This document shows, one piece after another, positions 52,093 through 59,570 of a stretch of DNA of 64,000 nucleotides. The notes beneath the pieces were generated by a model that saw nothing but the letters and a program-made list of their open reading frames with translations, was not told the origin of the DNA and did not search any database. This DNA comes from Pseudoflavitalea sp. G-6-1-2. Lineage in GTDB: Bacteria; Bacteroidota; Bacteroidia; Chitinophagales; Chitinophagaceae. Position 1 is the stretch's first letter; each line of letters begins with the position of its first letter. The DNA is taken from the NCBI RefSeq assembly GCF_012927185.1, contig NZ_JABBGB010000002.1:434001-498000 (forward strand). Reading direction: 5' to 3'. A program made the translations under genes and the position numbers.

Positions 52093-52797
52093 TTACTGTT
52101 GCATTTCAAATTCCCTTACGGATACCGGACAGAACTGTACTTCGTCTCCCGGATTCATCCATACGGGTTCTTTTGCATTGGGGTCGAACATTTTCATTGG
52201 GATGCGGCCGATGATATTCCATCCACCCGGACTGTTCAGCGGATATATGCCTGTTTGTTTTCCGGCGATGCCCACACTGCCGGCCATCACCGGTGCAGGT
52301 TGCGGTTTACGCGGAAAAGCTATCTGTGCATCAACGGTACCGAGATAAGCAAAACCGGGCAGAAACCCAATCATGAACACACGATACAAAGTTGAAGCAT
52401 GGATGCGGATGATCTCTTCTTCGGGCAGCTTCAGCGAAGCGGCCATTGATCCAAGATCGGGCGCATAGATACCTTCGTAACAAACGGGTACCTGGTGACG
52501 CTTCACAGCACGGTTAGAAATATCATCTGAATGTTCAAAGGCGGTCTGCAGCAGCTGCTTCACCCAATCGTACACGGTAGAGTCGGGCTGATACAATGTT
52601 TTAACAAGAAACGGATCGTAGATTACAGTTAAGGAACTATATGCCGGAATGATGTTTTTGAGCCCTTCAAATGCATGATCTGAAAACCATGCTGCCATTG
52701 CCATTACTTTCCTGTTAAGTACTTCATCCACTCTGCTGCCCAGCTCGATGGTGGCTGCGCGGTCGCCGAGGGGAAATATGGCGGGGAAAGTGTTCAG
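52093..52797 (-). CDS. pxpB: 5-oxoprolinase subunit B, probable CTG start
   Basis: 234 residues if read from CTG 52797. KipI-like body: ITVIYDPF-type strand, GIYAPDLGSMAASLKLPEEEIIRIH, GFLPGFAYLGTVD, FPRKPQPAPVMAGSVGIAGKQTGIYP. The first conventional start, GTG at 52731, would delete the conserved first strand encoded just upstream (FPLGDRAATIELG), which aligns with the N-terminus of the family. A TAA stop at 52804-52806 bounds the frame, and between it and the conserved segment only CTG or ATA are available. Either a rare start is used or an upstream indel has removed the normal one. Confidence 0.88.
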   Translation of the reverse strand: MNTFPAIFPLGDRAATIELGSRVDEVLNRKVMAMAAWFSDHAFEGLKNIIPAYSSLTVIYDPFLVKTLYQPDSTVYDWVKQLLQTAFEHSDDISNRAVKRHQVPVCYEGIYAPDLGSMAASLKLPEEEIIRIHASTLYRVFMIGFLPGFAYLGTVDAQIAFPRKPQPAPVMAGSVGIAGKQTGIYPLNSPGGWNIIGRIPMKMFDPNAKEPVWMNPGDEVQFCPVSVREFEMQQ

Positions 52798-52900
52798 TTG
52801 TAATTACTATAATATGGTATTAAGGTATGCTGAAAATGTGGGTATAAAATTCACTTTAACAGCTTTTAACAGTTTTTTGAGGAGATAACGAAACCTGGTT

Positions 52901-53031
52901 CTGCTGCGGAATGGCTGACTGATGGCCGTGGAATGGCTTCAAAAGCGCACCGAAAGTGCTCTGGAAGTGCTGTGCTCCCGTTTAAAAGGGCTGTAAATGC
53001 GCTGAAAAAGCGCTGTGAAAGCGCTGAAACA
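52901..53031. repeat. degenerate 11-bp tandem array upstream of topA
   Basis: Twelve units can be laid out with an 11-base period (one unit 10 bases) from 52901, with approximate consensus NNGCTGNGAAA; examples are CTGCTGCGGAA at 52901, TGGCTGACTGA at 52912, GTGCTCTGGAA at 52956, GCGCTGAAAAA at 52999 and GCGCTGTGAAA at 53010. The period is close to one helical turn, so the GCT and A-rich parts sit on one face of the helix. It lies in the gene-free 52798-53435 spacer between divergent pxpB and topA. Confidence 0.7.
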
Positions 53032-53114
53032 CGTTTGATTTACACATTAGAAACCGACGAGGTTTACATAGCGGGTGCACGAAAGATGCAAATTGAGTGA
53101 GGCGATTGTACTTT

Positions 53115-53159
53115 GCGGATGCCCGGTCGCTTGCCTCCGGCGAGTGACTGGGCACCCGC
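53115..53159. repeat. long REP-like hairpin upstream of topA
   Basis: GCGG-x2-arm: bases 53115-53135 pair with 53139-53159 almost throughout (20 pairs counting three G-U, one A-C mismatch) around a 3-nt loop TCC. No T-tract follows. The shape (a long GC-rich imperfect palindrome in a spacer) is that of REP-type or small mobile palindromic elements, or a structured small RNA. No second copy was seen in this window. Confidence 0.6.
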
Positions 53160-53227
53160 GACACCGATAGCATCTGCGTTAAACCGGCAGATCGACGGAT
53201 AAAACCAGTCCCCTCAAAAGATTTGCA

Positions 53228-53269
53228 GTCTGCCGCAAATTTTATCATTCAGCAGGCATTCCGGCAGAC
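53228..53269. repeat. 8-bp inverted repeat upstream of topA
   Basis: GTCTGCCG at 53228-53235 and CGGCAGAC at 53262-53269, separated by 26 bases; a further CCGGCAGA stands at 53184-53191. A possible protein-binding site or remnant of a palindromic element. Confidence 0.35.
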
Positions 53270-53365
53270 CCTCTGCCAGCGCTGTCAGTTGATTTTCAAT
53301 CATCCCCACCCCAACTGCCTCTTATTCCAAAACGGCCCGGTTATTGAGCCGCCAGCCCGTAGCAA

Positions 53366-53397
53366 TTTGTTGCTTTCACCGTTATACACTAAACTTG
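53366..53397 (+). promoter_or_regulatory. probable topA promoter
   Basis: TTTG (53366-53369), 20 bases, then TAAACTTG, one mismatch from TAnnTTTG. The leader would be about 30 bases before the ATG at 53436. Confidence 0.5.
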
Positions 53398-53435
53398 CAC
53401 GCCAACCGGCCTAATTTAAACCGCTTAATCAACGT

Positions 53436-56003
53436 ATGGCGAAGAATTTATTGATCGTGGAGTCCCCTGCCAAAGCCAAAACTATCGAAAAGATCCTGGG
53501 ATCAGATTTCGAGGTAAAGAGCTGTTATGGCCATATCAGGGATCTTGAGAAAGACGATATGGGCATCGATATCAAGAATAATTACCAACCCCGATATATT
53601 ATTCCTGACGATAAAGAACGCGTTGTAAAGGAGTTGAAAACCTTAGCTAAGAAATCGGATGAGGTCTGGCTCGCAACGGATGAGGACCGCGAAGGGGAAG
53701 CCATCAGCTGGCACCTTTGCGAAGTACTCGGCCTCGACCCCCGCAATACAAAGCGCATCGTTTTCCATGAGATCACCAAACCGGCTATCCGCAAAGCGGT
53801 AGACAATCCGCGTACCGTGGATATGAACCTGGTGAATGCCCAGCAGGCACGTCGCGTGCTCGACAGGATCGTGGGCTTTGAACTCTCCCCCGTTCTCTGG
53901 CGCAAAATGAGCATGAAGAACAACCTCAGCGCCGGACGTGTGCAGAGTGTTGCCGTTCGCCTCATCGCAGAACGTGAGCGTGAGATCAACGCTTTCACAG
54001 CCACCAGCACTTTCAAAACAGAAGCCCTCTTCACTGCCAATGACCTCGGAGGAAAACCCGTAACATTTGTAGCAGAAGGCAAAAAATATGCAGGCGCATC
54101 AGACGCAGAAGCTTTCCTCAAAAGCTGTGTGGGCGCCGATTACAAGGTAACAGACATTCAGGTGAAACCTGCACGCAAATCGCCTGCAGCACCCTTCACC
54201 ACCTCTACCCTTCAGCAGGAAGCCTCCCGCAAATTCGGCTACTCTGTGAGCCGCACCATGCAGCTGGCACAGAAACTGTACGAAAGCGGTAAGATCACCT
54301 ACATGCGTACCGATAGTGTTAACCTCTCCGATACCGCCATGAGCGATGCCCGCAATCAGATTGTGAGCCAGTACGGAGAACGTTATCACCAGCCACGCAA
54401 ATACAAGAACAAGAACGAATCTGCACAGGAAGCGCACGAAGCCATCCGCCCCACCTATATGGACAATCACCATGTAGACGATGAGGATACCAGAAAACTC
54501 TACGAGCTGATCTGGAAACGCACTATGGCTTCCCAGATGTCCGATGCAGAGCTGGAACGCACCATTGCAAAAATTGCTATTTCAACCAATAAAGAAGAAC
54601 TCACCGCCAGTGGTGAGGTACTCAAATTCGATGGCTTCCTCAAAGTATACCGCGAAGACCGCGACGATGAGGATATCAACGAAGACGAGCAGGCCGAAGG
54701 CATGCTGCCGCCACTCGCCGTTAGTCAGCAACTTCCGCTCAAAGAGATGAAGGCTATCGAAAGATTCAGCCGCCCTTCTCCCCGATACACGGAAGCCTCG
54801 CTGGTAAAGAAACTCGAAGAACTCGGCATCGGCCGACCTTCTACTTACGCACCTACCATCTCTACCATCCAGAAACGCGGATACGTGGAGAAGCGCGATA
54901 AAGAAGGCACCAAACGCGAGTTCCGCATCTTCCGTCTCGCAGCAGACAAGATCACTCAGCAAACAGAATCAGAAAATACCGGCGCAGAGAAATCCAAGCT
55001 CTTCCCATCCGATCTCGGACTGGTGGTAACGGACTTCCTCAAGCAGTATTTCGACGATATCATGGATTACGGCTTCACTGCCCGCATCGAAGGAGAATTC
55101 GATGAAGTGGCAGCAGGCAAACTCAAGTGGAATACCATGATCGATGATTTCTATGTTCCTTTCAAAAAGGAAGTAGACAATACCATCGTGAATGCAGAAC
55201 GCATCAAGGGCGAACGCGAACTCGGCATCGATCCGGAAAGCGGAAAGAAGATCGTGGCACGCATGGGAAGATTCGGTCCCATGGTACAGATCGGAGATGT
55301 GAACGACGAAGAGAAGCCACGTTTCGCCAGCCTGAAAAAAGACCAGAGCATCGAGACCATCTCTTACGAAGAAGCGATGGACCTCTTCAAACTTCCACGC
55401 ACCCTGGGCACACACGATGGCCAGGAAGTGGCGGTGAACCTCGGAAGATTCGGTCCATATGTGAAATTCGGTGAAGCATTCATCTCTATCCCGCGCGGTG
55501 AAGATCCGCTGGGCGTGACCATGGAGCGCGCACTCGAACTGATCGAAGAAAAAGCACAGGCAGACGCACCTATCGCCATGTACGAAGGCAAGGGCGTAAC
55601 AAAAGGCAAGGGACGTTTCGGTCCGTTCATCAAATGGAACGAGATGTTCATCAACGTGCCAAAGCGTTACAATTTCGACAACCTCTCACAAGCAGAGATC
55701 AACGAATTGATCGAAGCCAAAATAAAAAAGGAATCCAACCGTTTCATTCAGCAATGGCCTGAAGAAAAGATCACCATCGAAAATGGCAGATGGGGCCCCT
55801 TCATCAAGTTCAACAAGAAGATGCTGAAACTGGGAAAGAAGGCTGATGATTCCAAATACACTTCAGAAGAAGCTGCGAACATCAGTCTCGAAGAAGTAAA
55901 GAAAATGATTGAAGCACAGGTGCCCGATGCCTTCACCAAAAAGGCCGCAAAGAAAACCGCCACCAAAAAAGCCGCTCCTAAAAAAGCAGCTAAGAAAAAA
56001 TAG
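53436..56003 (+). CDS. topA: DNA topoisomerase I
   Basis: 855 residues, type IA. The Toprim domain opens LLIVESPAKAKTIEKIL and carries TDEDREGEAISWHL (acidic triad); LSAGRVQSVAVRLI follows; the catalytic tyrosine is Y289 in GKITYMRTDSVNLS. The C-terminal part holds repeated topoisomerase C-terminal domains (RMGRFGPMVQIGD, NLGRFGPYVKFG, KGRFGPFIKWNE, NGRWGPFIKFN) instead of zinc fingers, and ends in a Lys/Ala-rich tail (~830-855) that may bind DNA. It relaxes negative supercoils. A GTG-started gene overlaps its stop by one base. Confidence 0.97.
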   Translation: MAKNLLIVESPAKAKTIEKILGSDFEVKSCYGHIRDLEKDDMGIDIKNNYQPRYIIPDDKERVVKELKTLAKKSDEVWLATDEDREGEAISWHLCEVLGLDPRNTKRIVFHEITKPAIRKAVDNPRTVDMNLVNAQQARRVLDRIVGFELSPVLWRKMSMKNNLSAGRVQSVAVRLIAEREREINAFTATSTFKTEALFTANDLGGKPVTFVAEGKKYAGASDAEAFLKSCVGADYKVTDIQVKPARKSPAAPFTTSTLQQEASRKFGYSVSRTMQLAQKLYESGKITYMRTDSVNLSDTAMSDARNQIVSQYGERYHQPRKYKNKNESAQEAHEAIRPTYMDNHHVDDEDTRKLYELIWKRTMASQMSDAELERTIAKIAISTNKEELTASGEVLKFDGFLKVYREDRDDEDINEDEQAEGMLPPLAVSQQLPLKEMKAIERFSRPSPRYTEASLVKKLEELGIGRPSTYAPTISTIQKRGYVEKRDKEGTKREFRIFRLAADKITQQTESENTGAEKSKLFPSDLGLVVTDFLKQYFDDIMDYGFTARIEGEFDEVAAGKLKWNTMIDDFYVPFKKEVDNTIVNAERIKGERELGIDPESGKKIVARMGRFGPMVQIGDVNDEEKPRFASLKKDQSIETISYEEAMDLFKLPRTLGTHDGQEVAVNLGRFGPYVKFGEAFISIPRGEDPLGVTMERALELIEEKAQADAPIAMYEGKGVTKGKGRFGPFIKWNEMFINVPKRYNFDNLSQAEINELIEAKIKKESNRFIQQWPEEKITIENGRWGPFIKFNKKMLKLGKKADDSKYTSEEAANISLEEVKKMIEAQVPDAFTKKAAKKTATKKAAPKKAAKKK

Positions 56004-56548
56004 TGCTCAATCTACAATTCAATTTAACCAGGGAAGAATACCTGGCTTACAACTTTTTCACTTCCTGGAGCTCTCCCGACAGGAAAGCTTACCGATTGAA
56101 ATATTTTATGCGCGTAATGGGGCTCTATGGCCTCATTGCTGCTGCATATATCTGGCTCAACCGCAATCAGCACGAAATAATCACCGATCTCTTCGTATTC
56201 GGCACCATCGGCCTCATCTATGCCCTGCTGGTACCGGTGCTGGTAAAACGATCCGTTAAAAGCCGGGTGAATGCCATGCTGCAGGAACCGGAGAACCAGC
56301 ATATTCTCGATTCCTCCACCATCCTGCTTACAGATCAGGGAATTACAGATAAGGACAAAGCATCGGAAAGCCGCTACAACTGGGAAGCCATTGTAAAAAA
56401 AGTGGAGACGAAAGATTGCTTTTACCTGTATACCAGCTCATACCACGCAATTCTTATCCCCAAACGCGCATTGTCAACCGCTGAAGACCATGCCGAGCTC
56501 AAACGCCTGTTGGATCAGCATCTGCCCCTCGCCTCCGAACAGTTCTGA
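56003..56548 (+). CDS. YcxB-like membrane protein
   Basis: 181 residues from a GTG that shares one base with the topA stop (TAGTG), so it is translationally coupled. An N-terminal soluble segment (LNLQFNLTREEYLAYNFFTS), two membrane helices (~33-52 and ~61-80), then a YcxB-type PH-like domain (~95-178: ITDKDKASESRYNWEAIVKKVETKDCFYLYTSSYHAILIPKRAL). The family's role is unknown. Confidence 0.85.
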   Translation: MLNLQFNLTREEYLAYNFFTSWSSPDRKAYRLKYFMRVMGLYGLIAAAYIWLNRNQHEIITDLFVFGTIGLIYALLVPVLVKRSVKSRVNAMLQEPENQHILDSSTILLTDQGITDKDKASESRYNWEAIVKKVETKDCFYLYTSSYHAILIPKRALSTAEDHAELKRLLDQHLPLASEQF

Positions 56549-56667
56549 TAATCATGCAGATGATCTTTCTGTGAATTTGTGGAAAAGATTTTTAGCTGAA
56601 TTTTAATCATTGTTCCGAAATTGACAACGTGATGACGTTGTCGTATATTCAGGAACATCCCCGGACT

Positions 56668-57558
56668 ATGGAGGAAAATAAAGAAATATCAGCATTGTTC
56701 CACCTGATTGATGATCCGGATGAGGAGGTTTTCAATGTGGTGTCTACCCGTATCATCGATTTCGGCAAAGGCATCATTCCAAACCTGGAGCATCTGTGGG
56801 AGAATACTGTCAGCGAAGACATTCAGGAAAGAATCGAATTGCTGATCCATCGTCTTCATTACCGCGACCTCACAGAAGAAACCCTGCAATGGAGTAAGAA
56901 TCTCCACCAGGATCTGCTGACGGGCGCCCTGCTGGTAGCCCGTTTTCAATATCCCGATCTTACCACTTCGGCCGTTTATCAGGAAATCGAAAAACTCCGC
57001 CGCAATATCTGGCTCGAGCTCAACAACTACCTCACCCCGCTGGAACAGGTGAATGTGCTCACCAGCATACTCTACAATTATTACAATCTCCGCGGAACGG
57101 AAATCGCTTACCAGAATCCCGAAGAGTTCCTCATCAACAAACAGCTCGAAAGCAAGCGCGGCAATGCCATTGCCAATGGCGTGCTCTATCTGATAGTGGC
57201 CGAATTGCTCGATGTACCTATCCGCGCCATCAATATCCCCCGCCAGTTTGTGCTGGGATATTTCAAGCCGGAATACGATTTCGAACGCCATACCGAGAAC
57301 CCGCTCTACAAAACGGAATTCTTCATAGATCCCATGAGCGGACAGGTTTTCACGCATAAGGACGTAGACAATTACTTCAAGCGCATCAACGTGCCGCCTG
57401 TTGCGTCTTACTTTAAACCCCAGTCGAACAAGGCCATCATCAGGCAGCTGATGGAAGAATTCAGCAAGTGCTTCGACAACGACAAGCAGCGCTACAAACA
57501 GCAGGAACTGCTTGCCCTGGCCAATCTCCTCGATCTGCAGAACGACCCCGAAGAGTAA
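56668..57558 (+). CDS. transglutaminase-like (SirB1-type) protein
   Basis: 296 residues from the ATG at 56668; GTG/ATG at 56629-56632 are alternatives. The N-terminal part (~1-110) is a helical repeat-like segment (LFHLIDDPDEEVFNVVSTRI); the SirB1/transglutaminase-like core follows (~130-215: NYYNLRGTEIAYQNPEEFLINKQLESKRGNAIANG, DVPIRAINIPRQFVLGY). In most SirB1 relatives the catalytic cysteine is missing; here the expected position reads RGNAIANG, without Cys, so peptidase or transferase activity is doubtful. Confidence 0.85.
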   Translation: MEENKEISALFHLIDDPDEEVFNVVSTRIIDFGKGIIPNLEHLWENTVSEDIQERIELLIHRLHYRDLTEETLQWSKNLHQDLLTGALLVARFQYPDLTTSAVYQEIEKLRRNIWLELNNYLTPLEQVNVLTSILYNYYNLRGTEIAYQNPEEFLINKQLESKRGNAIANGVLYLIVAELLDVPIRAINIPRQFVLGYFKPEYDFERHTENPLYKTEFFIDPMSGQVFTHKDVDNYFKRINVPPVASYFKPQSNKAIIRQLMEEFSKCFDNDKQRYKQQELLALANLLDLQNDPEE

Positions 57559-57596
57559 CCGGCACCCATCTGATCATCCGTTTATAATATCCACTG

Positions 57597-57627
57597 TTTT
57601 ATTGTATCGATGTTATCCGTACTTTTG
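57597..57627 (+). promoter_or_regulatory. probable dps promoter
   Basis: TTTT, 19 bases, then TACTTTTG (57620-57627): exact -7 element, 3 of 4 at -33, consensus spacing. The dps leader would be about 120 bases. Confidence 0.5.
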
Positions 57628-57755
57628 GTAACGCCTTTACGGCCTACCCCACCGATTGCAAGCCCAGCACCCTAATCAAACCAAATAGGCAGCCTGTTTG
57701 TTTCTTCTATATACAAGAGAGGATAACTATTATCAACACACTAAAAACCTAAGAC

Positions 57756-58226
57756 ATGAAAGCGAATATCGGACTGATCGAAAAGAACGCACAGCAGATC
57801 GCGCTTATCCTGAACAAAATTCTGGCCGACGAGTTTGTACTCTACGCCAAAACCAGAAACTATCACTGGAACTACGAAGGAGATAATTTCATCGAAATGC
57901 ACAAATTCTTCGAAGCACAATACGAAGAACTCGATGAAGTGATCGACGAAGTAGCAGAAAGGGTTCGCAAGATCGGTCACTATGCAGAAGGCCGCCTGAA
58001 AGAATACCTGAAACTCACTGATCTGCTCGAACCAGCTGCTACCACCAAACAAGGGCAGCAGGTGAAGAACCTGCTCGACGACCATGAGACCATGGCACGT
58101 TACATCCGCGAGAAGATCGTTGAAGTAGACAAACTGAAAGACGTAGGTACTGTGGATTACCTCACGCAGCTGATCCAGCGCCACGAGAAAGCAGCATGGA
58201 TGCTGAGAGCATATGCTTCTAAATAA
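57756..58226 (+). CDS. dps: Dps-family ferritin-like DNA-protecting protein
   Basis: 156 residues. The inter-subunit ferroxidase ligands are present with canonical spacing: H37 and H49 from one subunit, E53, and D64/E68 (NYHWNYEGDNFIEMHKFFE...LDEVIDEVAERVR). It oxidises iron with peroxide and stores it in a 12-subunit shell, and protects DNA in stress. It has its own promoter and terminator, so a single transcription unit. Confidence 0.96.
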   Translation: MKANIGLIEKNAQQIALILNKILADEFVLYAKTRNYHWNYEGDNFIEMHKFFEAQYEELDEVIDEVAERVRKIGHYAEGRLKEYLKLTDLLEPAATTKQGQQVKNLLDDHETMARYIREKIVEVDKLKDVGTVDYLTQLIQRHEKAAWMLRAYASK

Positions 58227-58240
58227 ATAAGTACAGATAA

Positions 58241-58275
58241 TAAAAATCCCGGTCCAATTCAGGCCGGGATTTTTA
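58241..58275 (+). terminator. intrinsic terminator of dps
   Basis: A perfect 12-bp stem (58241-58252 with 58264-58275) and 11-nt loop; A-run on the left, T-run on the right, so it may also stop the convergent lipoprotein gene. Confidence 0.9.
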
Positions 58276-58297
58276 TTTAATCAAGTATGCTGTTTTA

Positions 58298-58813
58298 TCA
58301 GTTCGCCAGTTTGAACTGCACATTTTCGAACTTGCCATCTTGCAGCACCATCGGAGCCAGTTTGGTGAGGCCGGATTCATCCTTGAGAGTAAAGTTGAAT
58401 GTTCCGGTAATAGCGCCATTATCCCCTTTGGTGATCACAATCTCGCCATCGGTACCCACGTGGTTGGTTGCAACATATGCACCGTTACTGGTTCTTTCCA
58501 TACGGTAAACAGTTGCTTCAAATGATTTTCCGGCAACACGGCGGACAGGATAGGTCTTTGCATCTACGTTGTTGCCTTGTGCACCTGCCATATAGAGTGC
58601 AATAATGAATCTGCTCTGCTGATCAGCTGAAACCGCTGTAACGGTCAGGCTTCTTATGCCGCCTTCAGTAAATCGGCTATACATAGCCGATTCAACATTG
58701 AGTGTGGTTTGTTTTCCATCTACAGTTACGGTAACGGGCTTGTTATCCTTGTCTTTTTTACATGCACCCAGAAAAAGCGTTGCAGCGAGAGAGGCTAAGA
58801 GAATTCTTTTCAT
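58298..58813 (-). CDS. small lipoprotein, paralogue of its neighbour
   Basis: 171 residues. The signal peptide ends LFLGAC with the lipobox Cys at residue 18, followed by KKDKDNK, a Lys/Asp-rich tether. The mature part is a ~145-residue beta-rich domain with VTVTVDGKQTTLNVESAMYSR, AQGNNVDAKTYPV and GEIVITKGDNGAITGTFNFTL. The upstream gene (58897-59409) is a tandem paralogue with the same motifs. No known family is recognised; it resembles the lipocalin-like or DUF-type small surface lipoproteins of Bacteroidota. Confidence 0.82.
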   Translation of the reverse strand: MKRILLASLAATLFLGACKKDKDNKPVTVTVDGKQTTLNVESAMYSRFTEGGIRSLTVTAVSADQQSRFIIALYMAGAQGNNVDAKTYPVRRVAGKSFEATVYRMERTSNGAYVATNHVGTDGEIVITKGDNGAITGTFNFTLKDESGLTKLAPMVLQDGKFENVQFKLAN

Positions 58814-58896
58814 AAGTCAAAATTAAGTAATCTGCCGCTTGAACGTTTATTCATGAAGGTTATTGCATAGATGCGCGCAACGTTCACATTCAGAAA

Positions 58897-59409
58897 TCAG
58901 TTGAACACGTGATATTTCAGGTTCTCCAACCTGCCATCTTTCAAAACCACCGGAGTCAGCGGATTTTCTGTAGATGCATCAGTGAAGGTAATATTGAAAG
59001 TTCCTGTAATGGAACCATCCCCTTTTGTAATGATCATTTCACCCGCGGTTGCATAATGTCTGGTGGGTGAGTATTCGCCATTGCTGCCTTTCTTCAGATG
59101 GTGAGCAGTTATTACATTCACTCCCCCACCCGAAGTGGATACAGGATAGGTTCCTGCCTCTACATTGTTTCCCTGCGTCCCTTCCAGAAAAAGGGCGATG
59201 TTGAAACTGGTTTGACCGTCTTCTGAATAAGCCGTAAGCACCAGCGTTCTGCTGTTGGTTTCACCAGAGCGGCCGAATGTTGCCGATTCGATGTTGAGGG
59301 TTGTTTGCCTGCCATTCAGCATTACGGTAACAGGATTACGTTCCTTACTTTTTTTGCAGGAGGCAAAAAGCAGTATTGCAGCGAGTGTAAAGAATAAAAG
59401 TCTTTTCAT
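58897..59409 (-). CDS. small lipoprotein, paralogue of its neighbour
   Basis: 170 residues. The signal peptide ends LLFASC with Cys18, then KKSKERN. Shared blocks with the downstream paralogue: PVTVMLNGRQTTLNIESATFGR, EGTQGNNVEAGTYPV, GEMIITKGDGSITGTFNITF and VVLKDGRLENLKY. The two differ mainly in the middle loops. They lie ~80 bases apart, head to tail, consistent with a recent local duplication and divergence. Confidence 0.82.
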   Translation of the reverse strand: MKRLLFFTLAAILLFASCKKSKERNPVTVMLNGRQTTLNIESATFGRSGETNSRTLVLTAYSEDGQTSFNIALFLEGTQGNNVEAGTYPVSTSGGGVNVITAHHLKKGSNGEYSPTRHYATAGEMIITKGDGSITGTFNITFTDASTENPLTPVVLKDGRLENLKYHVFN

Positions 59410-59501
59410 AGATAGGCATTTAGATCAACTGAATAAACACAGTGGCTCTTAAAGTTATTGTTTTACCGCATCTATGCAAGTGTCTGCTACAGATCAGGCA
59501 T

Positions 59502-59549
59502 AAAAAACCGCCGGTTAGACTTCTTTTTGCAGAAGTGCTTACCGGCGGT
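59502..59549 (-). terminator. terminator of the Gfo/Idh gene
   Basis: The outer stem ACCGCCGGT/ACCGGCGGT (59507-59515 with 59541-59549) encloses an inner stem ACTTCT/AGAAGT; six A residues on the left give a T-run on the minus strand, 22 bases past the stop codon at 59571. Confidence 0.85.
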
Positions 59550-59570
59550 ACTATCAGTTGGGATCAATGT

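Noticed and set aside
52901-53031. CRISPR array
   Set aside because: Units are 11 bp, degenerate and without spacers; no cas gene in the window.
52982-53248. 88-codon minus-strand frame in the topA spacer
   Set aside because: It runs through the 11-bp array and the REP-like hairpin; no motif or plausible start context.
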